Source of the DNA: JANSWY01 sp965243755
GTDB taxonomy: Bacteria > Bacteroidota > Bacteroidia > Cytophagales > Cyclobacteriaceae
Reading direction: 5' to 3'
Assembly (NCBI GenBank): GCA_965243755.1
Contig: CBDEVW010000002.1
Span: 434,001-498,000, forward strand
Length of the DNA: 64,000 nt
A program made the position numbers and the translations under genes. The notes below the pieces were generated by a model. That model had not been told where the DNA came from, searched no databases, and worked only from the letters and a program-made list of their open reading frames with translations. Below, in pieces: positions 1 through 7,628 of this stretch (position 1 is its first letter; every line of letters starts with the position of its first letter).

Positions 1-382
1 TAGTCATGATGTTTCAATTTCATTTGAAGCGCTTACATTCCCCTTTTCAATGCGATATGCAATGCCAGTAAAAATCGTCGAGCCCTATATTCAATTAGGT
101 TTTCATGTAAATCACCTCATGAGTTCTTCTACCTATAGGGAATCGATTAATACCGTAAGCTCCGGAACGGAAAACTCTGAAGGCACAGCATTTATATTTC
201 GTAAAGTTGTTTTTGGCCCTTTGGCGGAGGCGGGGCTTCATAAATCACTGGGTAACTTTGACCTTACTTTATCAGGAAGGCTTTCTTCAACCTCAGCATT
301 TGTCAAAGAATCATCTGTAATCAGGGAATCCTCTATCTACCGAACCGAGTTTTCACTAATGGTTGGAAGAAGGATCAATTAA
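1..382 (+). CDS. C-terminal part of an outer-membrane beta-barrel-like protein (5' truncated)
   Basis: The frame is open from base 2 with no stop before the window edge, so the gene begins upstream; the first Met (base 50) is not necessarily the start. About 126 residues are visible. They show alternating polar and hydrophobic short strands and end in a basic tail (GRRIN), as in small outer-membrane beta-barrels of Bacteroidota. No catalytic motif is seen. The following gene lies 31 bp downstream on the same strand and is also an envelope protein, so they may be co-transcribed. Family assignment is an inference from composition only. Confidence 0.5.
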   Translation, partial: SHDVSISFEALTFPFSMRYAMPVKIVEPYIQLGFHVNHLMSSSTYRESINTVSSGTENSEGTAFIFRKVVFGPLAEAGLHKSLGNFDLTLSGRLSSTSAFVKESSVIRESSIYRTEFSLMVGRRIN

Positions 383-413
383 AAAATAATGTCAATACTC
401 CAATCATTTTCTT

Positions 414-1535
414 ATGTTATCCAGGATTATTATCACTACTTCCTTCATTCTCTTTACATTCATTAATGTATTTTCACAAAGTCCGAATGTAGAGAAGGCC
501 GCTTATATCGTGCTGCGTGATTCGACCTACAAACAAGGGGAAGTTACGTTCTTTGAGGACGAACCCAATGTGGTCATTTTCAAGTCAACAAAGGACGATC
601 TTAGCCGGACATATTATGCCAGAGAAGTATTAGAAATTGGGTTGCCTGATGGAAGAAAGTATTTCTCAAGAACGGTAGATAATGATGGGACAAAAGAAGA
701 TTTGTTTCTGAAAGTTCTGATTAACGGTAAACTTAACCTATTAACTATAGATGGTACTTTAATTGTTGAGTCTGACTCTGCAGCACAGTCTGTGTCCAGG
801 AAAAATTACCAATCGGTGCTAAACCAATATTGTCTGCCATGCCAACCAGATTCCAGCTGCAACAGTGCCAGGTTCTCCAGACGCGAATTGAAGTTTTTTA
901 TTAATAGATATAACGCTGGAGTTTGCAATAGCAAAAACGTTGTGGCCTATGGAGCTCAGATTAATTATACCATCAGTGAGATGACGTTGGACTTGGATGA
1001 AATAGTCACAATTTTTGATGAGTTTAAGCTTAACAATAGAAACGTGTCGGGCGCATTATTTTACGAAACATTTTGGGACAAAAAAGGCATAATCAGTTCA
1101 AGGATGGAACTGGGATTCGGTCATCAGGTGTATTTAGGGCTTCAGGAAGAGCCTTTAGCCTTTGCTGAAGAAATAATTATCGAAACCAACTTTATTTCGA
1201 TGAATTTAATCCCTAAAATTAATATTCCAGTTCGGAATATTACACCCTATTTTGGACTGGGAATGGGGTCACAACTGTTTTTGAATAGCAATTCGGAACA
1301 AATTGTTGTGCGACGACTTCAACGAATTGATGGATATACACAATATTTTCTGGAACGGAACAAGAACTTTACAGACATACCACAGGTTTGGCTTGGGTAC
1401 CTGGTAAGGACAGGAGTAAGTCTTAACGTGATAAAGTCTAAACCAACTTTTATTTCAGCTGAGTTCGGGAAATATCACTCAAAAAGAGATTACTCAACGT
1501 ATGGTTTTTCCTTTAATTTAAGTCAGTCCCTATGA
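414..1535 (+). CDS. Secreted hypothetical protein, probable outer-membrane beta-barrel
   Basis: A 373-residue protein with an N-terminal signal peptide (hydrophobic residues 5-20, cleavage near FSQ-SPN). The first 130 residues look like a soluble domain; around residues 141-172 there is a cluster of five Cys, possibly disulfide or metal related. The C-terminal 200 residues alternate strands and glycine turns (for example FGLGMGSQLF) typical of a barrel and finish SFNLSQSL. Its stop overlaps the next start by 4 bp (ATGA), so the two are translationally coupled. I do not recognise a named family. Confidence 0.6.
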   Translation: MLSRIIITTSFILFTFINVFSQSPNVEKAAYIVLRDSTYKQGEVTFFEDEPNVVIFKSTKDDLSRTYYAREVLEIGLPDGRKYFSRTVDNDGTKEDLFLKVLINGKLNLLTIDGTLIVESDSAAQSVSRKNYQSVLNQYCLPCQPDSSCNSARFSRRELKFFINRYNAGVCNSKNVVAYGAQINYTISEMTLDLDEIVTIFDEFKLNNRNVSGALFYETFWDKKGIISSRMELGFGHQVYLGLQEEPLAFAEEIIIETNFISMNLIPKINIPVRNITPYFGLGMGSQLFLNSNSEQIVVRRLQRIDGYTQYFLERNKNFTDIPQVWLGYLVRTGVSLNVIKSKPTFISAEFGKYHSKRDYSTYGFSFNLSQSL

Positions 1536-2458
1536 AAAAACTTGCTTCAATCATATTACTTTTAGTGGTAACGGGGTGTACTGACTCTTCTGAGTTTGGA
1601 GAAAGCCTTGGAATACCATTTATAACCACTTTGGAACCGATAATTGACACCACAGGTGTTGTCCTGAGAGCAAAAATTAATTATTTACCTGATCAGGAGG
1701 TGATTGATTTCGGTTTTATGTGGAATAGAGAGAGTTTTACTTATAAACACAGCTTAAAGCATGTAACAACTTTGGAAAATTTCGAATTAAAAATCCAAAG
1801 TGACCTTAGGCCAGGGAAACTCTATAATTATCAGCCCTATATAATTACAGAAGGAAATATTGTGGTTGCCGGCAATCTGGTGGAATTTGAGCCTATTGCG
1901 AGTTCAGCAAAGATCGAATTAATTGATTTTTTCCCAAAGGAAGGTTTTTTTGGCGATACGGTGACCATTGTCGGTCGTAACTTTTCAGCGGCTACTAATG
2001 ACAATAACAGAGTTTGGTTTATTGACCCAAAGAATAATGAGGCATTCCTGGTTACAGCATTATTCGTTTCGTTTGACACAATCAAAGCGCCAATAATTCA
2101 ATCGAATTTAGGTCCAAAATTACGTTCTGTAGATAATATTATTAAGGTTAATTATAGAAATATGGAAGTTGCTTCTTTCAATGAATTATTTTATACCAAC
2201 AAAGTGCAATTGGATCAGGTAATACCTAATGTAGTGAAAAGGGGAGAGCAAGTTGAGCTGGTTGGTCAAGGGTTTGAAAATGAACCCGAAAATAATATTT
2301 TATTCATTGATGGAGTTGAGATTCCAGTTAATAGTAGTAGCTTCAGCAATTGTACATTCACTATTCCGGAAAATGTAAGCACCGGACAAAAATCCATCTT
2401 GTTGACTATCTTCGGAAGATCATATGAGTTTGAACAACAACTAACTGTGGTAGAATAG
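1532..2458 (+). CDS. IPT/TIG-domain lipoprotein
   Basis: A 308-residue lipoprotein: MKK start, hydrophobic stretch and a lipobox ending VTGC with Cys16 as the lipidation site. The first 115 residues form an unassigned domain. Two IPT/TIG immunoglobulin-like folds follow, from about residue 127 (FFPKEGFFGDTVTIVGRNF) and about residue 228 (PNVVKRGEQVELVGQGF); the GxxVxIxGxxF pattern is the hallmark of this fold. Such proteins sit at the cell surface or periplasm and bind partners or glycans. It overlaps the upstream barrel gene by 4 bp, so the pair may form one surface assembly (inference). Confidence 0.7.
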   Translation: MKKLASIILLLVVTGCTDSSEFGESLGIPFITTLEPIIDTTGVVLRAKINYLPDQEVIDFGFMWNRESFTYKHSLKHVTTLENFELKIQSDLRPGKLYNYQPYIITEGNIVVAGNLVEFEPIASSAKIELIDFFPKEGFFGDTVTIVGRNFSAATNDNNRVWFIDPKNNEAFLVTALFVSFDTIKAPIIQSNLGPKLRSVDNIIKVNYRNMEVASFNELFYTNKVQLDQVIPNVVKRGEQVELVGQGFENEPENNILFIDGVEIPVNSSSFSNCTFTIPENVSTGQKSILLTIFGRSYEFEQQLTVVE

Positions 2459-2542
2459 AAGTATTGTAATACTTGTCCATCGAAATAAGGCATTGTGTTC
2501 TTATTCCAACTTTTAATATTATATTTATTAGAAAGGATTCGT

Positions 2543-2998
2543 ATGAAATACATAATTTCTGTTTTGTTCTTGCTATGTCTGGTAGCCTGTGATGCACTCA
2601 TGGGGGAAGAAATCGCACGAGTGCCGGTTAATAAATTAAGTACAGAAAACGAACAATTTATTGAGCAAACCACCCTTTCGTTAGAGGCAAATTCAGAAAT
2701 CAGCTTCTGGACCGATCTTGACCTGAAATATGAGGGTGCACTTGGGTTGATGTACAAGGTTGATGTATGGAAAGATAGTGTTCGCCTTGGAGGAATGGAT
2801 CTGGATGCCCTGAACCCTTCGATTAGTATGATGGAAGTAAGAACTGAAGTAAATGATAAAGTAAATTGGAGTTTCCAGGGTAAATTAGGAGAGATTACGC
2901 TCGAAGAACCAGGCGAATATACCTTTAAAATAATTCTACTTTCTTCTGATAATCCCTCCCTGTCAATTGAGAAATCTGATTTCCTACTGAAGAAATAA
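2543..2998 (+). CDS. Hypothetical lipoprotein
   Basis: A 151-residue lipoprotein starting at the ATG preceded by GAAAGGA; an in-frame ATG at 2495 would put 16 residues before the signal sequence and is less likely. The signal MKYIISVLFLLCLVAC ends in a clear lipobox with Cys16. The mature part is acidic and predicted to be mostly beta strands, ending in a basic FLLKK. Size and layout recall small gliding-associated lipoproteins such as GldH, but I cannot see conserved residues that would support that, so the function stays unknown. It is the last gene of the plus-strand envelope cluster and converges with the next gene. Confidence 0.6.
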   Translation: MKYIISVLFLLCLVACDALMGEEIARVPVNKLSTENEQFIEQTTLSLEANSEISFWTDLDLKYEGALGLMYKVDVWKDSVRLGGMDLDALNPSISMMEVRTEVNDKVNWSFQGKLGEITLEEPGEYTFKIILLSSDNPSLSIEKSDFLLKK

Positions 2999-3002
2999 GT
3001 AA

Positions 3003-3401
3003 TTACTTATCTTCTACAGAAAAGCTTTTGTTTACAATTAGCCACACGCCATTGATTTTGTGCAGGGTCATAAAATCATGAAATATTTTATCATCATATT
3101 CCAGTTTCAACCTGGCTACCGCAGTTTTTCCAGCAATGTCAATGTTAACTATTTTACACTTCCGCTTTAATGGGTCCCCACTCATTTTGGAGAAAAATTC
3201 CCGCGCATTGACCTGCTTTAACCCATCATCTTTGTTAATGGTCATGATGGCCTCTTCATGAAACGCTTTTTTCAATGTTTCAAAATCCTGGTTGGTGCCA
3301 CCTTCCATGTAGTAGTTTAATGTGGTGGAAATGGCCTCTTTTTCTTCTTCTATCCCCGGATAAATTAATACCGCAAGAAGACATAATATTACTGTTTTCA
3401 T
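3003..3401 (-). CDS. NTF2-like (putative lumazine-binding / SnoaL-type) secreted protein
   Basis: A 132-residue protein with a short N-terminal hydrophobic segment (residues 2-16) followed by an NTF2-like fold: an initial helix (EKEAISTTLNYYMEGG), the FETLKKAFHEEAIM motif and a C-terminal sheet ending HDFMTLHKINGVWLIVNK. This resembles the Lumazine_bd_2 family, whose biochemical role is usually unknown. Its start overlaps the stop of the aminotransferase gene by 4 bp (ATGA), so it is translated in step with that exported PLP enzyme. Confidence 0.7.
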   Translation of the reverse strand: MKTVILCLLAVLIYPGIEEEKEAISTTLNYYMEGGTNQDFETLKKAFHEEAIMTINKDDGLKQVNAREFFSKMSGDPLKRKCKIVNIDIAGKTAVARLKLEYDDKIFHDFMTLHKINGVWLIVNKSFSVEDK

Positions 3402-4513
3402 ATCACTGATTTTATTAAGGTTAATAATTGATCTACTTGATGATCAGTCCCTATGCTGATCCTACATAAATTTTGCATTGCACCGGAACGTCCGATACCA
3501 ATGTCTATTTTTTCTTTTTCCAGTAATGGGACTAACTTCTTTTCAATAGGTGCTGAGTTGATTAAAATAAAATTGGTAACCGAAGGAAAGACTTTCAACC
3601 CCAAATTGCTCAATTCGTATTCAAGGTTTTTTCTGGTTTTGTCAATTTTAATTTTTGATAAACTGCGAAATTCCTGATCATTCAATGCAGTTTCTGCAGC
3701 AGTAGCACCAATACCAGATACACCTAATCCCCCGTTTTGATCCCATTGGTCCCATTCTGATATCCATGATGGCTTTGCCAGGATGTACCCCACTCTAAGT
3801 CCTGCTAAACCATAGATTTTACTAAATGTTCTGGTGATGATCATATTAGGGAACTGCATCAGATGACTGGTCATAGAATGTGATTCGCCACTATCCACAA
3901 ACTCGATGTATGCTTCATCCATGATGATGGGTATGGTGGATGGTACGTTACGGCAAAAGTCCAAAATGGTATTTTTATCATAATAGTGCCCTGTTGGATT
4001 ATTTGGGTTGGTCACATAAATAAACCTGGTTTGATCATTTATTCTCTTCAACATTTGATCAAGATCAATCGACTTATCCGATTTAACTGGAACTTTGATC
4101 CATTGACAACCACTTTGTTCCGCCTGTCGCATGAGTGCCGTAAAGCTGAGGTCTGGAGCGATATGATTTCCACCAGCTACCCCAAACCTGCTACCGATTA
4201 TTCTTAATGCCTGGTATGATCCCGCATTAATTAAAATCTGGTCTTCAGAAATGTTATGGTATTGTGCAATTGCTGTTTTCAAAGAAGGCAAAGCGCCAGC
4301 TATTGGATACCTGTTTGAACTTTCAATTGCTCTTTGAATTGCCCTGGCCACTTCGGGAGAAGGACCATAAGGGTTTTCATTAGCGTTGAGTCTGGTTCTG
4401 TCGTACCCGTTCGTTTTGCTACCGACCAATGGAGTAGCTGAAATTGTAGGAACAGGCAGCAAGGAACCAGCGGCAATTAGTGAGCTAAGTTGTAATAATT
4501 TTCTTCGATGCAT
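3398..4513 (-). CDS. Tat-exported HisC-like PLP-dependent aminotransferase
   Basis: A fold-type I aminotransferase of about 371 residues related to histidinol-phosphate aminotransferase. The ATG at 4513 is chosen because the longer frame would begin at TTG 4537. The N-terminus HRRKLLQL followed by a hydrophobic run looks like a twin-arginine signal, so the enzyme is probably exported folded with its cofactor. Visible landmarks: LNANENPYGPSP (substrate end), NPNNPTG at 169-175, DEAY at 199-202 and the PLP lysine in FSKIYGLAGLRVGY (Lys232). It is not in a his operon. A periplasmic amino-acid or related transamination is inferred; the true substrate is unknown. It overlaps the downstream NTF2-like gene by 4 bp. 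Confidence 0.8.
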   Translation of the reverse strand: MHRRKLLQLSSLIAAGSLLPVPTISATPLVGSKTNGYDRTRLNANENPYGPSPEVARAIQRAIESSNRYPIAGALPSLKTAIAQYHNISEDQILINAGSYQALRIIGSRFGVAGGNHIAPDLSFTALMRQAEQSGCQWIKVPVKSDKSIDLDQMLKRINDQTRFIYVTNPNNPTGHYYDKNTILDFCRNVPSTIPIIMDEAYIEFVDSGESHSMTSHLMQFPNMIITRTFSKIYGLAGLRVGYILAKPSWISEWDQWDQNGGLGVSGIGATAAETALNDQEFRSLSKIKIDKTRKNLEYELSNLGLKVFPSVTNFILINSAPIEKKLVPLLEKEKIDIGIGRSGAMQNLCRISIGTDHQVDQLLTLIKSVI

Positions 4514-4606
4514 TTGAAACCTGAAGTTGTTTTTCAAATGAAACGAATGTTGCCAAGGGCCATAAAGGATCTTCTGACCAACTGCACGTGGAGGCTATGA
4601 AATGCA

Positions 4607-5296
4607 CTAGCCTGCGTTTAAAGTGCGCTGTAATTCACTGTACTGAGCTCTGCTTATCGGTAAAACACAATTTTCCAGACAAGCTTCATATTTTCCACCG
4701 CCATGGTTTTTTATTGATTTGATTTTATCAGGAGCTACCAGATAGGATTTATGGATTCTGAGGAAACAAGATTTTAATCGGGACTCCAAAGCACCTAACG
4801 ACTCTGAATGCAAATATTGCTGGCCATCTGAGCAGGAAACCTGGGTGTAATTTCCGGCTCCCTTGATATAAGCTATTTCGTTTAAAGGCAATACTTTTTG
4901 CTGGCCATGATGCTCAACCAGCAAGCTGTTTTTGAATACAGGAAGTTGATTTTTGAATCGATCCAGGGCTACTTTCAACCTTTCTTCGCGAAACGGTTTC
5001 GGAACAAAATCCAGGACTTCATAATTATAGGCTTCCAATGCTTTTTCACCATGTGAAGAGGTAATTATTGTTTGAAATTTTCGGTTACCTATTTTCAATA
5101 ATTCAAATCCATTCTCTCCATTCAGGTTTAGGTCAAGGAAGCAAAGATCAACTTTTTCGTTTTGAACAAATTTTATAGCATCGTCTAACTGATGAAATAT
5201 GGTGGTGTCAAAAACCATTTCTCCCGCAACTTTCAGTACCATTCTGTTCAGTCGCTTGGCGATTAAAGGTTCGTCTTCCAGGATCAGAAATCTCAT
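4607..5296 (-). CDS. LytTR-family response regulator
   Basis: A 229-residue response regulator. The receiver domain (residues 1-115) has the acidic pair ED at 7-8, phospho-acceptor Asp55 in LCFLDLNLNG and the conserved switch Ser plus Lys in the DFVPKPF segment. The LytTR DNA-binding domain occupies about 125-228 and includes IAYIKGAGNYTQV, FLRIHKSYLV and the usual NHGGGKYEA turn. Its start overlaps the sensor kinase stop by 4 bp, so the two proteins are a cognate pair. Targets cannot be read from the sequence. Confidence 0.9.
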   Translation of the reverse strand: MRFLILEDEPLIAKRLNRMVLKVAGEMVFDTTIFHQLDDAIKFVQNEKVDLCFLDLNLNGENGFELLKIGNRKFQTIITSSHGEKALEAYNYEVLDFVPKPFREERLKVALDRFKNQLPVFKNSLLVEHHGQQKVLPLNEIAYIKGAGNYTQVSCSDGQQYLHSESLGALESRLKSCFLRIHKSYLVAPDKIKSIKNHGGGKYEACLENCVLPISRAQYSELQRTLNAG

Positions 5297-6465
5297 GATG
5301 GAATTGAAATTTTCACCTCAAACTGACCGGCATTAACATCGTGTGTCAGATTCCATTGATCCCCATAGTTTTCAGCGAGTCTGTTTTTTATGTATTTAAA
5401 TCCGGTCCCACAATTGCTTTTAGTGGGCGCAGTGTTAATGTCCCCGTTGTTACTGAATTTATAGGTTATCGTACCATTATTAGCCAGTTTATACAACCGA
5501 AATTCTCCACTTTCCTGTTTTTTAAACCCATGGGTGAACCCGTTTTCAATCAAAGTATGAAAAATTCCAGGTGGGATCATTTCGTTTCCGGTGATGTTTT
5601 CAGTGATCAATTCGTACCGCCCCTGCTTTCTCTGACTCATGATCTGCAGGTGTGCCTCACACAATTCAATTTCCTGAGCAATCGGCACCAGTTTGTTGTC
5701 TGCCATTTCACTAAATAATCGAAATTCATCCGCAAGAGCCTCAATAAATTTATTGGCCTGGATAGGATCAGTTTCAATTAGTTCCTGTAACGAGGTAAGG
5801 GAGTTGGTAATAAAGTGAGGTTGAATGGTACTTTTTAATAGTTGGTTCTCGAGGCTGACTGATTTCATTTGTGCCTCCCTATGCGCTTGCAATGATTTTT
5901 TTATACGCTGACCTACCAGTAAAGTCATTACTAATATAAACGAGATTACTCCCATGTAGTAACCTACGCCCAAATGTTGAATGAATTCTAATCGTGTAAC
6001 TACACCAAATAATAAAAGCCCTACTAGAGCATATATTCCGCCAATTTTGTCATTCTTAATTGCCATAATAGCAATAATTGCAGAGCAGAAAAGTATCAGG
6101 CCAAAGGCGGGAATATTAAAGATCAGAAAGAGAATACTCAAAAAACTAAAAGCACCAATTAATAAAAATTTGCGCCTCAGGTTAAACTCAAATACCAGGA
6201 AACCAAATAGTGATATTCCAGCTAAAGTAAAGGGATAGTGATGTAAACGATCAAACAGACTGATCCAATATTCGGAAAGGATTAAAAAATTCTGATCTGG
6301 TTTGAGTAGTACTTTCAAAATATGAAATAAGCAGAAAGCGATAAAAAACACATACGACACTTTTCTCTGGAAGGCGAAATAGAGCACCAAATAAACCAGC
6401 GCCACGGTCAAAAAGAATGTTGCGATAAAAATGTAACCCTGGGATATAGATAATGAGAATTCCAA
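5293..6465 (-). CDS. LytS-like sensor histidine kinase
   Basis: A 390-residue kinase of the His_kinase (LytS/YehU) family. Residues 1-185 contain about six membrane helices, then a coiled linker and the phospho-acceptor box TIQPHFITNSL with His217. The ATPase domain follows (IPPGIFHTLIENGFTHGF as the N-box, then GTGFKYIKNRL). The start codon appears to be TTG: there is no ATG between this TTG and the upstream in-frame stop at 6487-6489. A TAnnTTTG element lies just upstream. It is paired with the LytTR regulator immediately downstream. Confidence 0.85.
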   Translation of the reverse strand: MEFSLSISQGYIFIATFFLTVALVYLVLYFAFQRKVSYVFFIAFCLFHILKVLLKPDQNFLILSEYWISLFDRLHHYPFTLAGISLFGFLVFEFNLRRKFLLIGAFSFLSILFLIFNIPAFGLILFCSAIIAIMAIKNDKIGGIYALVGLLLFGVVTRLEFIQHLGVGYYMGVISFILVMTLLVGQRIKKSLQAHREAQMKSVSLENQLLKSTIQPHFITNSLTSLQELIETDPIQANKFIEALADEFRLFSEMADNKLVPIAQEIELCEAHLQIMSQRKQGRYELITENITGNEMIPPGIFHTLIENGFTHGFKKQESGEFRLYKLANNGTITYKFSNNGDINTAPTKSNCGTGFKYIKNRLAENYGDQWNLTHDVNAGQFEVKISIPS

Positions 6466-6487
6466 TTGATCAATCTTAATTGTTCTT

Positions 6488-6495
6488 CAAAGATA
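6488..6495 (-). promoter_or_regulatory. -7 promoter element for the lytS-lytTR pair
   Basis: Read on the minus strand this is TATCTTTG, a full match to the Bacteroidota -7 consensus TAnnTTTG. It would start transcription near 6480, leaving about 15 nt before the TTG start. No convincing -33 TTTG was found at the usual distance. Confidence 0.4.
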
Positions 6496-6523
6496 CGGCA
6501 AGAATTCAAGTTGGTTGGATAGT

Positions 6524-6557
6524 AAAAATTTTAGGGTCACCGATGAAATGGTGACCC
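6524..6557 (-). terminator. Inverted repeat, second terminator-like hairpin downstream of the DUF4249 gene
   Basis: A perfect 8-bp stem, GGGTCACC (6534-6541) with GGTGACCC (6550-6557), and an 8-nt loop. On the minus strand it is followed by TAAAATTTTTAC, a moderate U-rich tail. It stands between the DUF4249 gene and lytS, about 130 nt beyond the DUF4249 stop and just upstream of the lytS promoter region, so it may be a back-up terminator or an operator. Confidence 0.45.
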
Positions 6558-6631
6558 CTGGTTTGCGGCAAATAATCTATTGTCACTTTGTGTTACTTAA
6601 ATAACACATAACGGTATGTTAAATATAGTAT

Positions 6632-6662
6632 AAAAATGGGCCACCAGTATACTAGCGGCCCA
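6632..6662 (-). terminator. Intrinsic terminator of the TonB receptor-DUF4249 operon
   Basis: The stem TGGGCC (6637-6642) pairs with GGCCCA (6657-6662), with extra pairing inside (AGTATACT palindrome). On the minus strand the stem is followed by TTTTTATAC. It begins 23 nt after the DUF4249 stop, the right place and orientation for termination. Confidence 0.7.
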
Positions 6663-6685
6663 GTATTAAACAGGTTTAATAAAAT

Positions 6686-7624
6686 TTACTCTTCCGATGC
6701 TTTAGCAATATCTGCAAGTTCCTGGGTGAGTGTCATCCCACCGGTACTGATTGCTGCAACGTTGAAAAAACCACCTACAATTGTTAGGGAATTTGGTGTG
6801 GTGCTTACAAAGTTGGTACTCACATTAGCCAATGGAGTGGCAAACAGCTCAGCAAAGCCCCCAGGTCTGTTAGTTTGAATGGCTACTTCTTGTAAGAAAT
6901 TGAAGGCCAACACATTGATTGAATGAATCTCTACATATAAAGAATCACCAGGTAAGTATGGTGGATAGAATACATTATTTTCTCCAGGGATTTCATCATA
7001 CGGATTTACTAAGTCCTGTATTGGTTGTATAAACACCTGGCCATCAATGGCTCCCCCTGCACTAAATCCAGCATCATATGCAAAATTAATTTCATCTGGT
7101 TTATTAAGAAATTCTCCATTTTTAAAGGATTTGATCCAATAAGTATTTCCTTCCCCTGGTAAATCTGTAGCAACAAATTCAGCAGTGTAGAAGTCTTCTC
7201 TTACAAAATCATTTTTTTCATTGAATGAAAATTTAATTGAATCCACAGGAGGCACCCCTTTCAAATCTGAATAAGCTTCAAACGTTTCTCCATCTACCGT
7301 TACAGATAGTCTGTAATAGTTTCCAATTACACCAAGAGGTTCTGTTCCTGGTGTCCATTTGTAGGACTCCTCATCTTCTATGAAGTTATATGTTTCTCCG
7401 GTTATTAAATCCTCAACTACAACAACAGCTCCGCTAACCTTATCAGGGAAAGAGTTTTCAAAATACGGTTGAGATCTGGTAACTTTTATTTCCTGGGTTT
7501 CCAAATTATTGTTTAACCATGCATCAATCACCAGAATTTCTTCTGCGGTTTTCAATTCGGGATCAATGGTTGTTTCACAACTAAAAAAACAGGCTATGCT
7601 TAATATGTATAATAGTTTTTTCAT
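6686..7624 (-). CDS. DUF4249 domain lipoprotein, partner of TonB-dependent receptor
   Basis: About 312 residues starting at the ATG at 7624; the frame is open further upstream but overlaps the receptor gene. The signal MKKLLYILSIACFFSC ends in a lipobox Cys. The mature sequence begins TTIDPEL and holds the DUF4249 hallmark of an early LVIDAWLNN strand, followed by beta-rich segments (VVVVEDLITGETYNF, YRLSVTVDGETFEA). DUF4249 proteins are almost always encoded directly after a TonB-dependent receptor with a carboxypeptidase-like N-terminal domain, as here (4 bp gap), and probably sit on the cell surface as an accessory to it. The ligand is unknown. Confidence 0.85.
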   Translation of the reverse strand: MKKLLYILSIACFFSCETTIDPELKTAEEILVIDAWLNNNLETQEIKVTRSQPYFENSFPDKVSGAVVVVEDLITGETYNFIEDEESYKWTPGTEPLGVIGNYYRLSVTVDGETFEAYSDLKGVPPVDSIKFSFNEKNDFVREDFYTAEFVATDLPGEGNTYWIKSFKNGEFLNKPDEINFAYDAGFSAGGAIDGQVFIQPIQDLVNPYDEIPGENNVFYPPYLPGDSLYVEIHSINVLAFNFLQEVAIQTNRPGGFAELFATPLANVSTNFVSTTPNSLTIVGGFFNVAAISTGGMTLTQELADIAKASEE

Positions 7625-7628
7625 TTTT

